This document shows, in pieces, positions 1 through 7,800 of a stretch of DNA of 64,000 nucleotides. Numbering within the stretch: the first letter of the stretch is position 1; each line of letters begins with the position of its first letter. A program made the position numbers and the translations under genes. This DNA comes from a virus: positions 1 to 64,000 of IMG/VR virus record IMGVR_UViG_3300011116_000673; one strand, 5' to 3'. The notes under the pieces were generated by a model. It was not told the origin of the DNA, made no database searches, and saw only the letters and a list, made by a program, of their open reading frames with translations.

Positions 1-783
1 GAAACAGATACCGAAAGAGTAAAGATTGGCAACGGCACAACTGCGTGGACGGGCCTTCCTTATTTTGGTGGCGGTGGTAATCTTGGCGAACTTCAAGACG
101 TAACTATCACTAATGCTGCAAACGGAGACTTTCTGCGATGGAATGGAACAGCGTGGATTAACGACGCCGTAAACCTGTCAACAGACACAGTGGGTTCCTA
201 TGTTCAGTCGCTCGTTGCTGGTTCGGCAATTACAATTACAAACAATTCCGGTGAAGCGGCGACACCAACCATTGCTGTTACAGCAAATACATTTGAAGCC
301 TATGGTGCAGCTTCTAGTGCTGTTTCTGCTCACGAAGCAGACACTACAAATATTCATGGAATTGCAAACACGTCACTTCTCGTTACAACCACGGGAACAC
401 AAACACTTACAAATAAAACAATTCATTCACCAATATTTACAGGCGCAATTTCTGGTCTTACCTCTACTGTAAACAGTGCCGATATTATATGGACATACTA
501 CGCCTCTGAAGAATCTTTGCCTTCCGCAGCTTCAAACCACGGAATGTTTGCGCATGTTCACTCTACGGGAGCAGCCTATTATGCACACGCTGGCGCTTGG
601 TACAGGCTAGCAAACCAAGTAGATTTGGAGTTAAAAGCACCTATTGCATCACCAACATTTACAGGCACACCCACAGCACCCACAGCATCGGCAGGAACTA
701 AGACTACGCAAGTGGCTACTACTGCTTTTGTCATGAACTCTACCGATAATGACCAGTTCATTCTTGCAGGGCAGATTTTCTAG
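1..783 (+). CDS. Tail fibre protein, C-terminal part (5' end outside window)
   Basis: The frame is open from base 1 to the stop at 781-783, so the gene begins upstream; the GTG at 190 is internal. The visible 260 residues begin with a segment containing RVKIGNGTTAW and LPYF, a pattern seen in many phage tail fibres. Then come TQTLTNKTIHSPIFTG and ASPTFTGTPTAPTASAGTKT followed by TTAFV, typical fibre repeat text. The role is therefore host-receptor contact at the tail tip. It is followed by other adsorption-type genes. Confident as a fibre-family protein; the receptor and the N-terminal attachment domain cannot be seen. Confidence 0.8.
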   Translation, partial: ETDTERVKIGNGTTAWTGLPYFGGGGNLGELQDVTITNAANGDFLRWNGTAWINDAVNLSTDTVGSYVQSLVAGSAITITNNSGEAATPTIAVTANTFEAYGAASSAVSAHEADTTNIHGIANTSLLVTTTGTQTLTNKTIHSPIFTGAISGLTSTVNSADIIWTYYASEESLPSAASNHGMFAHVHSTGAAYYAHAGAWYRLANQVDLELKAPIASPTFTGTPTAPTASAGTKTTQVATTAFVMNSTDNDQFILAGQIF

Positions 784-807
784 TAACGTATATACAGGAG
801 ATAAAAC

Positions 808-1176
808 ATGGCAACATTTAACAAAGAACTGCTTTCAGAAAGCATTAACGGTAAAGCAATTAAGGTTACGGCAACAGCAATTGGTACCTCACCAACCCCA
901 ATACATACGGCCTCAACTAATCCAAACGTGTTAGATGAGGTGTGGATTTATGCCCAAAACAACCACACAGCGGACCTTGCATTACGCCTTGGTTTTGGTG
1001 GCACAACAGATCCTGACGACATCATTGAATTTACCGTTAAAACAAAAGCTGGCTTATACCTTATTGTCCCAGGTTTGATTCTAAAAGGAAACGCAACTCC
1101 TTTAACAATTAGAGCAGCTTGTGCTACTGCAAACGTTATTTTACTGTCAGGGTACGTTAACCGAATTACGTCGTAA
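808..1176 (+). CDS. Small virion-associated protein, unknown function
   Basis: 122 residues with a good ribosome site (CAGGAG, 7 bases before ATG). The protein is Thr/Ala/Val-rich with alternating hydrophobic residues, suggesting an all-beta fold. It contains LRLGFGG, GLYLIVPGLIL and a C-terminal IRAACATANVILLSGYV. Its style resembles the protein at 2350-2679 (a field-value pattern ending in a beta strand), so both may be decoration or fibre-accessory proteins. It sits between the fibre and a glycine-rich adhesin. No specific family was recognised; the function is inferred only from context. Confidence 0.6.
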   Translation: MATFNKELLSESINGKAIKVTATAIGTSPTPIHTASTNPNVLDEVWIYAQNNHTADLALRLGFGGTTDPDDIIEFTVKTKAGLYLIVPGLILKGNATPLTIRAACATANVILLSGYVNRITS

Positions 1177-1185
1177 CGAATAGTA

Positions 1186-2046
1186 ATGACTAAAGCATTA
1201 CGTAACACATCCGGCGGTAAAGCAATTAGTGGCGGAGCTATGTCTCCACGATCTAATAGACCAAACTTAACTTTTCAAATTGATTCTTGGAGACGCGGTG
1301 GCGGTGGAAACCCACCAACATTAGTAGATTTTTTAGTTATAGCGGGTGGAGGAGGAAGTCCTGGTACCGCTGCTCAAGTTGGCGGTGGAGGTGGAGGAGG
1401 AGGAGGTATGCGTAGCAGTGTTTCATCAACTGGTGGCGGTGCTAGTCCTGAAGCAAAACTAAGTGTTTCAAGTGGCGTTGTTTATACTTTATTTGTAGGT
1501 GGTGCTGGCGGAGACTCTAGATTCTCTACTGTAACGTCAACAAAAGGTGGAAGTGGTGGCGGTAGCAGTAGCGGCGGTGGTTTTAGTGGCGGTTCTGGCG
1601 GTGGTGGTATTACTGGTGGTGGAGGTGGGACTTCTGGACAAGGTTATGGTGGTGGTTCTGGAGCAGGAACTTATACAGTAACCGTATGTAGCTCTGGAGG
1701 AGGAGGAGGTGCTGGCGGTGGGGGTGGTTCTACTGGCGATGTCAACAGTGGCGGTGGTGGTGGAGCTAGTGCAGCAAATAACATTACTGGTACATCAGTT
1801 TCTTATGCTGGTGGAGGCGGTGGTGGAAATTATCAAGGAGGCTATGCTGGCGGATTTGGCAACGCAGCCAATTTAGGTGGAGGTGGCACCAATGGTTCTG
1901 GTGGTAGTGGTGTAGTTATTATTCGTTACCCAGATTCTTTTGATGATGTAATACCAAGTGCTGGATTAGTGTGGGAAAAAACACTAGTTGGTGGTAATAA
2001 AGTTTTTAGATTTACTTCTGGTTCAGGTACGGTAAGCTGGGAATAA
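1186..2046 (+). CDS. Glycine-rich tail adhesin-like protein
   Basis: 286 residues, most of them in a glycine-dominated domain (about residues 60-240, many GGGG runs broken by Ser, Ala and Thr). It closes with GGSGVVIIRYP, the strand that ends glycine-rich domains of phage tail and adhesin proteins. The last 45 residues form a short beta-rich tail ending in FRFTSGSGTVSWE. Such domains, as in T-even-type gp38 adhesins, form polyglycine sandwiches that carry receptor-binding loops. Start: ATG 1186 has no clear Shine-Dalgarno and lies 9 bases after the previous stop, so coupling is likely. It overlaps the next ATG by one base. The adhesin role is inferred from composition and place. Confidence 0.65.
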   Translation: MTKALRNTSGGKAISGGAMSPRSNRPNLTFQIDSWRRGGGGNPPTLVDFLVIAGGGGSPGTAAQVGGGGGGGGGMRSSVSSTGGGASPEAKLSVSSGVVYTLFVGGAGGDSRFSTVTSTKGGSGGGSSSGGGFSGGSGGGGITGGGGGTSGQGYGGGSGAGTYTVTVCSSGGGGGAGGGGGSTGDVNSGGGGGASAANNITGTSVSYAGGGGGGNYQGGYAGGFGNAANLGGGGTNGSGGSGVVIIRYPDSFDDVIPSAGLVWEKTLVGGNKVFRFTSGSGTVSWE

Positions 2047-2309
2047 TGGCACATTACGCATTACTTAATACCAACAATGTTGTTGTTCAAGTTATTACTG
2101 GAGTTGACGAAAACACCACACAAATTGACATTGACGGAACAGTTGTTGGTGGTTCAACTGAAGAGTGGGAGGCTTTCTATGCCTCCCAACCATGGCATGA
2201 AGGTTTGACTTGCAAACGCACTTCGTACAACGGTAACTTTCGTGGGGTCTATGCTCAGGTTGGTTACACCTATGACCCTGTAAACGATATGTTCGTAGCC
2301 CCACTTTGA
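2046..2309 (+). CDS. Conserved phage tail-associated small protein
   Basis: 87 residues starting MAHYALLNTNNVVVQVI, with a middle TEEWEAFY and a C-terminal TSYNGNFRG...GYTYDPVNDMFVAP. The last part matches a small conserved protein of many T4-like cyanophages and pelagic phages: a YA-starting protein ending with a YAGIGYTYD-type motif and a proline-rich tail. Its function is unknown; it is usually found beside fibre or baseplate genes. The ATG overlaps the preceding TAA by one base (translational coupling). The family resemblance is from memory of the motif. Confidence 0.6.
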   Translation: MAHYALLNTNNVVVQVITGVDENTTQIDIDGTVVGGSTEEWEAFYASQPWHEGLTCKRTSYNGNFRGVYAQVGYTYDPVNDMFVAPL

Positions 2310-2315
2310 TATAAT
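2307..2315 (+). promoter_or_regulatory. Extended -10 promoter candidate
   Basis: TG-A-TATAAT overlaps the stop codon of the preceding gene, 35 bases before the next ATG. No good -35 box is seen 16-18 bases upstream. It would drive 2350 onward from a short leader that includes an AGAGG ribosome site. Confidence 0.5.
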
Positions 2316-2349
2316 TAGCCCATACATTACAACATTATAAAGAGGAAAC

Positions 2350-2679
2350 ATGGCCCAAGCATACAAAGTACTAGCACAATCTGCCCCTGCAGCCACAACA
2401 AACACGGATATGTACACCGTTGGCGCTGGTCTACAAATCGTGGCTTCAACCGTAACTATCTGTAATCGTTCGGCATCTGCAGCTACTTACCGGATTGCTG
2501 TCCGTAGCGGTGGGGCAACTTTAGCCAACCAACACTATATTGCGTACGATGCCACCGTAGCGGCAAACGACACAATTGCTTTAACTCTTGGTATTACTCT
2601 TCAAGCAGCAGACGTTATTACTGTTTACACTTCTAGTGCAAGTTTGTCGTTTAATATTTTTGGTTGTGAAATTACGTGA
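2350..2679 (+). CDS. Small virion-associated protein, unknown function
   Basis: 109 residues, ribosome site AGAGG before ATG. Ala/Thr-rich, predicted mostly beta: GLQIVASTVTICNRS, YRIAVRSGGATL, ALTLGITLQAADVITVY. The pattern of a per-sample value with baseline, as in small phage head or tail decoration proteins, is common, but no named family was recognised. It is related in style to 808-1176. It has its own promoter candidate and overlaps the next gene by four bases. A structural role is inferred from location. Confidence 0.55.
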   Translation: MAQAYKVLAQSAPAATTNTDMYTVGAGLQIVASTVTICNRSASAATYRIAVRSGGATLANQHYIAYDATVAANDTIALTLGITLQAADVITVYTSSASLSFNIFGCEIT

Positions 2680-3149
2680 TCTACAGGGCTGTAAACGCAT
2701 CAATAAGCCGTTCGGCACAATCTAAGTTTTCATTAGAACGTTTTACAGGAAATAAACTTAAAAGAACTTACCGCCTTTCTTGCGGAAACAAGGATGTCTA
2801 CACGGGAATAGAAACTTGTATTGGAGTTAACCTTTACAGGTCTTACCACGACGGTATATGTGGTACTTACAGTACCTTATACCAAAGCAACAGCGCTACT
2901 TGTGGGTATGTTCCTCCTCCGCCCCCACCTCCTCCTCCACCACCTCCACCACCGCCACCAGCTGGTTGCACCCCAGGATTAGAGTGTGTAAATGATGCTT
3001 GTGCTTACTGCGCTCCAGGAAGTGGTTCATGCAGTCCACTAGGTTATTCGTGTTGTTCAACGTATGGACAACTAAATGCAGATTGCAGTAGAAGCGTGCA
3101 ATGTGGAAACTGTTGCCCAGGATCTTCTTTCCCCAACCCTGGATGCTAA
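2676..3149 (+). CDS. Cysteine-rich protein with polyproline hinge
   Basis: 157 residues from GTG 2676, overlapping the previous stop (GTGA). Three parts are visible. Residues 1-78 are basic and contain four spaced Cys. Residues 79-95 are VPP followed by an unbroken proline run, a rigid spacer. From about residue 96 on there is a Cys-dense module with 12 Cys in about 60 residues, including two CC pairs, resembling secreted knottin or EGF-like modules. No signal peptide is evident. Since it lies among fibre genes it could be a receptor-contacting tip stabilised by disulfides or metal. Function unknown; the reading frame is convincing because of coupling and its organised composition. Confidence 0.55.
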   Translation: MIYRAVNASISRSAQSKFSLERFTGNKLKRTYRLSCGNKDVYTGIETCIGVNLYRSYHDGICGTYSTLYQSNSATCGYVPPPPPPPPPPPPPPPPAGCTPGLECVNDACAYCAPGSGSCSPLGYSCCSTYGQLNADCSRSVQCGNCCPGSSFPNPGC

Positions 3150-3175
3150 TTTAATCATTTGATAGGATGACCAAC

Positions 3176-3520
3176 ATGAGTAACGCATCTACACCTCTTC
3201 CAAGTATTACTTACGCTTTAGTCGTTGACGGCGAAGTTGCGTCCAACTTTAGAGTGTGCGTGGCACTTGAGCCAATTGCTGCTGCAATGTCGTCAAACCC
3301 AACTATCACATTAGCAACAGAAACAGAAGTTTCTTGTGTATACGAGCTGAGTGTAGATGGTGAGTTAGCTACCACAATTAATTGGTCAAAAGATGATCCA
3401 ATGATTAATGCTATCTTTCAATCAAATCCAACTGTTATTGAGCTTACTGACGAACAATTAGAAATGGGTGTAGGGTACGGGTGGCTTTGGGACGGAACTA
3501 ACTTTACAGAGGCATCTTAA
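3176..3520 (+). CDS. Conserved hypothetical protein of the tail region
   Basis: 114 residues if started at ATG 3176, which lies 9 bases after GATAGG. An earlier ATG at 3167 abuts that ribosome site and is less likely. The protein contains two similar halves: YALVVDGEVASNFRV...SNPTI and YELSVDGELATTINW...SNPTV, each a VDGE segment followed by a SNPT strand, so it is an internal duplication. It ends GWLWDGTNF, a tail-protein-like end. Single-copy versions of the VDGEV motif occur in small phage tail proteins. Function unknown. The stop overlaps the next ATG by one base. Confidence 0.55.
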   Translation: MSNASTPLPSITYALVVDGEVASNFRVCVALEPIAAAMSSNPTITLATETEVSCVYELSVDGELATTINWSKDDPMINAIFQSNPTVIELTDEQLEMGVGYGWLWDGTNFTEAS

Positions 3521-3747
3521 TGAACGCTTGGCAAGAGTACAAAAAGAAATTAGGAACTACTCGCCCGTGGGATTTTGTCAACCCAAATACTGAATATGCT
3601 TCTGAAGAGCAATCAACAGAACGTTTTTCTGTTTGTGAGAAATGCCCTAGTTTAATAAAAGTAACTAGTCAGTGCAGGGAGTGTGGGTGCTTTATGAAAG
3701 CTAAAGTAAAATTAAAGGAAGCAGTTTGCCCACTCGGTAAATGGTAG
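3520..3747 (+). CDS. Small four-cysteine zinc-ribbon protein (DUF6171-like)
   Basis: 75 residues. The second half has C-x2-C (CEKC) and C-x2-C (CREC) followed by GCFMKAKVKL and CPLGKW, giving a zinc-ribbon knuckle pair plus two extra Cys. The motif order matches small Cys-rich proteins of marine T4-like phages that sit next to 2OG-oxygenase genes (DUF6171-like, from memory). The role is unknown; nucleic-acid or protein binding through zinc is inferred. It is coupled to the gene before it. Confidence 0.6.
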   Translation: MNAWQEYKKKLGTTRPWDFVNPNTEYASEEQSTERFSVCEKCPSLIKVTSQCRECGCFMKAKVKLKEAVCPLGKW

Positions 3748-3751
3748 TTTT

Positions 3752-4474
3752 GTGTTTGATTTTGGTAACCAATCCAGCAACGAGTACAAAAGTTTTGCCA
3801 AATACGTAAATACAGAAACTAACAAACCATACAGTTCTGAATACGTAAAAAACAACATATCTGAAGTAGAGTACGGGTATTGTCCCAAGTTTGATAAAAC
3901 ACTATTTTATACGCTAGAAAAAGAATCATTTTTGTCAAATGACGAATGTGACTATTTAGTAAACCTTGCAACAGTACAAAACAAATGGTTAAGCGAAGGT
4001 CAAACTATGTCTTTTTGGAGTGACAGAACTACTTCACTTTTTAACCTTGTGTCTAATGCCGACAACAAGGACTACACAAAACAACTTGTTTTAAGAATAC
4101 ATGATGAGTTAAAATTGTCGTTTAAAAACAAATTTGCTTGCGACCAAGAAGTCTTTTGTGATCAAATAGGCGTTGTTCGTTGGCCTGTAGGTAGCTGGCA
4201 AATGCCGCACGTTGATCAAGTGCTAAATCTAAATCGGATATGTGGGTCTGTGATTTACCTTAATGATGATTACGAAGGTGGCGAAACTTTCTATCCGTTT
4301 TTTGACAAAGCTATGAAGCCGCTTAAAGGTAAGATGTTTGCCCACAGCCCAGATAATGAACATTTTCATGGAGTTACTAAAATAGGTAAATGCACTAGGT
4401 ATACAATTACAAGTACTTGGAGCACCACTTCAGATGTGCAACCCTACGCAGAAGTATTAAATAAACTAAGGTAG
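3752..4474 (+). CDS. Fe(II)/2-oxoglutarate-dependent oxygenase (prolyl 4-hydroxylase type)
   Basis: 240 residues from GTG 3752. The catalytic double-stranded beta-helix shows HVD (His153, Asp155), a distal His206 in HFHG and Arg216 in TRYTIT: the 2-His-1-carboxylate iron triad and the 2OG-binding arginine. GSVIYLNDDYEGGETFYP between them is the usual P4H-like core strand. Such enzymes hydroxylate protein or sugar substrates. Next to fibre genes, it may modify the phage's own tail proteins or host surface molecules, which is inference. It is the first of two oxygenases of different subfamilies placed back to back. Confidence 0.85.
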   Translation: MFDFGNQSSNEYKSFAKYVNTETNKPYSSEYVKNNISEVEYGYCPKFDKTLFYTLEKESFLSNDECDYLVNLATVQNKWLSEGQTMSFWSDRTTSLFNLVSNADNKDYTKQLVLRIHDELKLSFKNKFACDQEVFCDQIGVVRWPVGSWQMPHVDQVLNLNRICGSVIYLNDDYEGGETFYPFFDKAMKPLKGKMFAHSPDNEHFHGVTKIGKCTRYTITSTWSTTSDVQPYAEVLNKLR

Positions 4475-4484
4475 GATTAACCAT

Positions 4485-5249
4485 ATGACTCTTGCAGAAC
4501 TTACAATCCCAGCGCCAAATCCTGGTCCTGCTGATTGGAACGATGACGGTTATCTAATTGTAGAAAACCTAATTCCAGAAAACCTAATGCTTGACTACGA
4601 GCGCTGTTGGTCAGAAAACAATTCTGAACGACCAGGAGGTTGGCCAGATTGCACACCATACCGACGACACCCAGAAGTTATGGACATTCTGACTTACGAG
4701 GGAATTAGCAACACAATAGAACAGTTAATTGGTGAACCTGGTGGTGTACATCTAAATTTAACTGGTTGGGTAACAACTAGACGCAACTGGCACCAAGACA
4801 CATACTTAAATCCACCGCACGTTGGCGATTACTACGCTGCCGTGTGGATTGCATTAGAGACAATCCATCCTGATTCTGGTCCTTTTCAATTTGTTCGTGG
4901 ATCACATCGTTGGCCCGTTGTAACACGAGAAAAGATTCTTGATGCCCTAACCCCAGAAGAACGAGACCACACGTGGCCTAAACACAGTGAGCGTTTGTTG
5001 ACTCCTCTTTTTGAGCAAGAAATTGTGAACCGTGATGCAGAAATAATTACGTACCTTCCAAAGCGTGGAGACGTTTTGTTTTGGCATGGTCGCTTGCTAC
5101 ACCGTGGATCTGAACCTAATATTGTTGGCATGCCCAGAAAATCTTTAATTGCCCACTACTCTGGGATTAATCACAGGGAAGACATGCCTACAGCATTACA
5201 ACATAATGGTGGTTGGTACTTTCCGATTGATGGTGGCAATGTTTCTTAA
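4485..5249 (+). CDS. Phytanoyl-CoA dioxygenase (PhyH) family oxygenase
   Basis: 254 residues. The iron triad is His103 and Asp105 in WHQDTYLN and His206 in LLHRGSEPN, with Arg218 as probable 2OG ligand. The core segment AAVWIALETIHPDSGPFQFV and GSHRW are hallmarks of the PhyH family. The N-terminus begins with a DWNDDGYLIVENLI stretch, also typical. PhyH-type enzymes hydroxylate small molecules or sugars; the substrate here is unknown. The gene overlaps the following methyltransferase, so the two may act on the same product. Confidence 0.85.
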   Translation: MTLAELTIPAPNPGPADWNDDGYLIVENLIPENLMLDYERCWSENNSERPGGWPDCTPYRRHPEVMDILTYEGISNTIEQLIGEPGGVHLNLTGWVTTRRNWHQDTYLNPPHVGDYYAAVWIALETIHPDSGPFQFVRGSHRWPVVTREKILDALTPEERDHTWPKHSERLLTPLFEQEIVNRDAEIITYLPKRGDVLFWHGRLLHRGSEPNIVGMPRKSLIAHYSGINHREDMPTALQHNGGWYFPIDGGNVS

Positions 5250-5811
5250 CGCTGGTTGTGGCACACACTATGCCAAAGGTTGGGTAAACACCGACGTTTG
5301 GGAAAACGAAGATACTAAACCCGACATTCGGGTAGAGCCAGGTAAACCGTATCCGTTTGAAGACAATACTTTTGATGCCGTATTTATGAGCCACGTCCTT
5401 GAGCACATCCATTGGGGAGACGTTCCGGATTTCTTGGAAGATATGTCACGTGTAGCAAAACCAGGTGCGCCAATGCTTATTATTTGCCCAGATGTCTACA
5501 AAACCATAAAGTTATGGCACGAAAACAAAATGCCATGGTGGTTGGTTGAGTCTGTCATGGAACACGCTGAAGTTGCGCCAGAACATTTGCAAGATGTTGA
5601 ATGGTGGGATGGGGCTACACACCACTGGAATGCGCACGAAAAAAGAATAGAAGATTTGTTAAAAAAGATGGGATTTACTAATATTGAAAATGTTTTTAAT
5701 TTAATACCCGACGGTAACTCATGGAATGACCACCAAGTGCCTAATATAACTTGGCCTGTTGTTGGTAAAGCCGCTTGGCAATTGTGTTTAAGGTTCACCA
5801 ACAAGCAATAA
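5239..5811 (+). CDS. SAM-dependent methyltransferase
   Basis: 190 residues when started at ATG 5239, giving MFLNAGCG, which places the SAM-binding glycine motif at the N-terminus as in class I enzymes; ATG 5230 is also possible. Further signs are the acidic strand end WVNTDV, then FEDNTFDAVFMSHVLEHI (motif for the second and third SAM strands) and LEDMSRVAKPGAPMLII. This is the Methyltransf_11 style. It overlaps the end of the oxygenase gene by 11 bases. Target unknown; grouping with two oxygenases and a glycosyltransferase suggests glycan or protein decoration. Confidence 0.8.
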   Translation: MFLNAGCGTHYAKGWVNTDVWENEDTKPDIRVEPGKPYPFEDNTFDAVFMSHVLEHIHWGDVPDFLEDMSRVAKPGAPMLIICPDVYKTIKLWHENKMPWWLVESVMEHAEVAPEHLQDVEWWDGATHHWNAHEKRIEDLLKKMGFTNIENVFNLIPDGNSWNDHQVPNITWPVVGKAAWQLCLRFTNKQ

Positions 5812-5822
5812 AAGTTATGCGC

Positions 5823-5828
5823 TAAAAT
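5823..5828 (+). promoter_or_regulatory. -10 box candidate (TAAAAT) before PA14 protein
   Basis: TAAAAT ends 5 bases before GTG 5834, close to the spacing of the leaderless-type promoters elsewhere in this window. No ribosome site precedes the GTG, which fits a leaderless message. Confidence 0.35.
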
Positions 5829-5833
5829 GTGGT

Positions 5834-7687
5834 GTGAAATTTAAATTCCGCCCATTGCAACTGCTTCCATTGTTTATTTGGCTACTTCCTTTTTTTACAC
5901 AAAGTGTTCAAGCCGAAATACAACAAGGTTTAAACGCTGTCGGCTACAAAATCAATCAAATCAATCCAACACGTTCAGATACCGCCTACCCTACTTGCGG
6001 CACAGAAACAGAAAACAACATCAACCGCAATTTTGAAGGAGAACCATTTCAGCAATGCACAACTGATATGTTCATGATTCACTACACGGGCTATATTGAA
6101 ATACCAACAAACAACACAATCAAATTCATGGTTGCAGCTGACGACGGTGGCACAGTAAAGATAGGTACAACAGAATTTGGTACATGGAACCTAAAAGGCT
6201 GTTCATGGTCGGCGCAAACAACCAATTCGTTTCCTGCTGGCTCATATCCGCTAGATGGATGGTTCTACGAATGGGGTGGCGGATCTTGTTATATGTTGGC
6301 TTGGAACATTGACAACACAGGCTGGCAAATAGTGCCGGACTCGGCGTTCACTCAACAGGCTGTCGCAACAACCACTACTTCGTCAACTACTACTTCGTCA
6401 ACTACTACAACTTTATCTTCAACAACCACTTCAACAACCACAACCGAAGTTTCCACGACCACGAGTTCATCTACGACAACCCTTCCCACAACAACGACCA
6501 CAACCAGCGAACCAGTTCAGACAAGCACAACCACATCAATTGAAAATACAACGACGTCCACGACCACAACTGTTCAAGTATCCCCGACAACAACGCAAGC
6601 ACCGTATACTCCTCCTCAGACTACGACGACTAGTCCCACCATTGAGACTCAACCTCAGCCAACCACAACCGAACCCGATACCACAGTTGACGAACCCGAT
6701 ACCACAGAACCAGAAACATCTACAACCGATCTTCCCGATCCTGTTGAAGATACTGTTGAGCCTGTTGAGACAACCATTCCTGAGACAGTCGTTCCTGATC
6801 GCGTAGACGAGATTCTTCCCGACGAAACAGAACAGCCAGAAGACATATCAGAGCCGCAGGAAGATATAAAAGAAACAGAAGTAGAACAAGTAGATGATTC
6901 ATCGTCTACTACGTTACCACCTATTTCTGAGATTGAGTCAGTATTTGATGTTGATATTTCTAAGGAAGAATTGACAGAAATTCTTGACAAGGTGTTTGCA
7001 GACACTACAGATACCGAACAAGTAGTTGAGGCTATCAATGACTTACTGGATGCAGATTTGTCCAAAGAAGAATTGGCGGCAGTTTTTGATGCCGTTTTTG
7101 ATGAAGATCTTTCGGATGAAGAAACTATTGAGTTGGCCCAAGAGGTTCTGAAAGGTGAACTTGACGCAGAAGAATTCGGCACCGTACTTGATGCCATCTT
7201 TGACAAAGTAGTAACTGACGAAGTTTTGATTGAAACATTTACTGCTGTTTTGGAAACCAAACTTGATGCAGAAAAATTTGAAGCAATAGTTAATGTCCTT
7301 GAATCTGACGTTATTTCCAAAGAACAGGTTGCTGAAGTAGTCACTTTGATTATTGAACAGGAAGGCGGAGTTAATGCAGAACAAGCAACGGAACTTGCCA
7401 CAAGTGAAAAAGTGTTGGAAAGCATTGACGGCGACCAAGCAACGGAAGTGTTTGATGCCGTGGTTGCGTCTGAGGTGTCGCCAGAGGATGGGTTAGCAAT
7501 TTCAAAAGCAGTTCAAGAAGCACCTAAAGAAGTTAGAAAAGCATTTGAAAAAGAATTAAATGTTTTTGAAGGTGTATTTGATGTGTATGTTCCCATGGGT
7601 TCTAGAATTCCAGTGGGTGATCGTCGTGTCATCGTTGGCGTAGGTGCTGTATTATTGAGTGTCCCAGTTCGCGTGCGAGTTGGGTAA
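5834..7687 (+). CDS. Secreted PA14-like surface protein with mucin-like linker and helical repeats
   Basis: 617 residues from GTG 5834. Residues 1-27 are a clear signal peptide (basic start, hydrophobic core, cut after SVQA). About 28-175 resemble a PA14 carbohydrate-binding domain: MIHYTGYIEIP, then FMVAADDGGTVKIG (the DDG calcium/sugar loop), then a Trp/Tyr-rich end. About 176-275 is an almost pure Ser/Thr linker. About 275-360 is Pro/Glu/Asp/Thr-rich. About 365-585 holds roughly eleven 17-residue helical repeats of SKEELxxxFDAVFDxDL type. The end is hydrophobic. It looks like a bacterial cell-surface protein rather than a virion protein, perhaps acquired from an actinobacterial host. It may be secreted by infected cells or decorate virions; function not known. 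Confidence 0.7.
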   Translation: MKFKFRPLQLLPLFIWLLPFFTQSVQAEIQQGLNAVGYKINQINPTRSDTAYPTCGTETENNINRNFEGEPFQQCTTDMFMIHYTGYIEIPTNNTIKFMVAADDGGTVKIGTTEFGTWNLKGCSWSAQTTNSFPAGSYPLDGWFYEWGGGSCYMLAWNIDNTGWQIVPDSAFTQQAVATTTTSSTTTSSTTTTLSSTTTSTTTTEVSTTTSSSTTTLPTTTTTTSEPVQTSTTTSIENTTTSTTTTVQVSPTTTQAPYTPPQTTTTSPTIETQPQPTTTEPDTTVDEPDTTEPETSTTDLPDPVEDTVEPVETTIPETVVPDRVDEILPDETEQPEDISEPQEDIKETEVEQVDDSSSTTLPPISEIESVFDVDISKEELTEILDKVFADTTDTEQVVEAINDLLDADLSKEELAAVFDAVFDEDLSDEETIELAQEVLKGELDAEEFGTVLDAIFDKVVTDEVLIETFTAVLETKLDAEKFEAIVNVLESDVISKEQVAEVVTLIIEQEGGVNAEQATELATSEKVLESIDGDQATEVFDAVVASEVSPEDGLAISKAVQEAPKEVRKAFEKELNVFEGVFDVYVPMGSRIPVGDRRVIVGVGAVLLSVPVRVRVG

Positions 7688-7709
7688 GGTTAATCATCTA
7701 CAATCGCGT

Positions 7710-7728
7710 TAGAGGCCTCTAGGAGGCT
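7710..7728. repeat. 12-bp palindrome and small GC hairpin in a 113-base gap
   Basis: The gap 7688-7800 holds the perfect palindrome TAGAGGCCTCTA (7710-7721), whose right half can also pair with GAGGC (7724-7728) as a short hairpin. No U-tract follows, so it is not a convincing terminator. A possible 24-codon peptide (ATG 7751 to stop 7825, MGYLIADF...) overlaps the next gene but lacks a ribosome site. Confidence 0.3.
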
Positions 7729-7800
7729 ATTACAGGCGACAAAATACCACATGGGCTACTTGATAGCGGACTTTATCAAAACGAGCGTATATGGAGTTTT

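Noticed and set aside
1370-1900. GGT/GGA-rich stretch as a satellite
   Set aside because: Explained by the glycine-rich adhesin domain in frame; no fixed unit.
6361-6660. Repetitive ACAACC/ACTACT-type DNA as a candidate repeat array
   Set aside because: It is the codon-level result of the Ser/Thr linker in one protein; unit lengths are irregular and it keeps the reading frame.
6655-7425. 256-codon open frame on the minus strand
   Set aside because: It is the antisense shadow of the Thr/Glu/Asp-rich PA14 protein gene; its Ser-rich translation has no start signal and no domain, and every other gene is on the plus strand.
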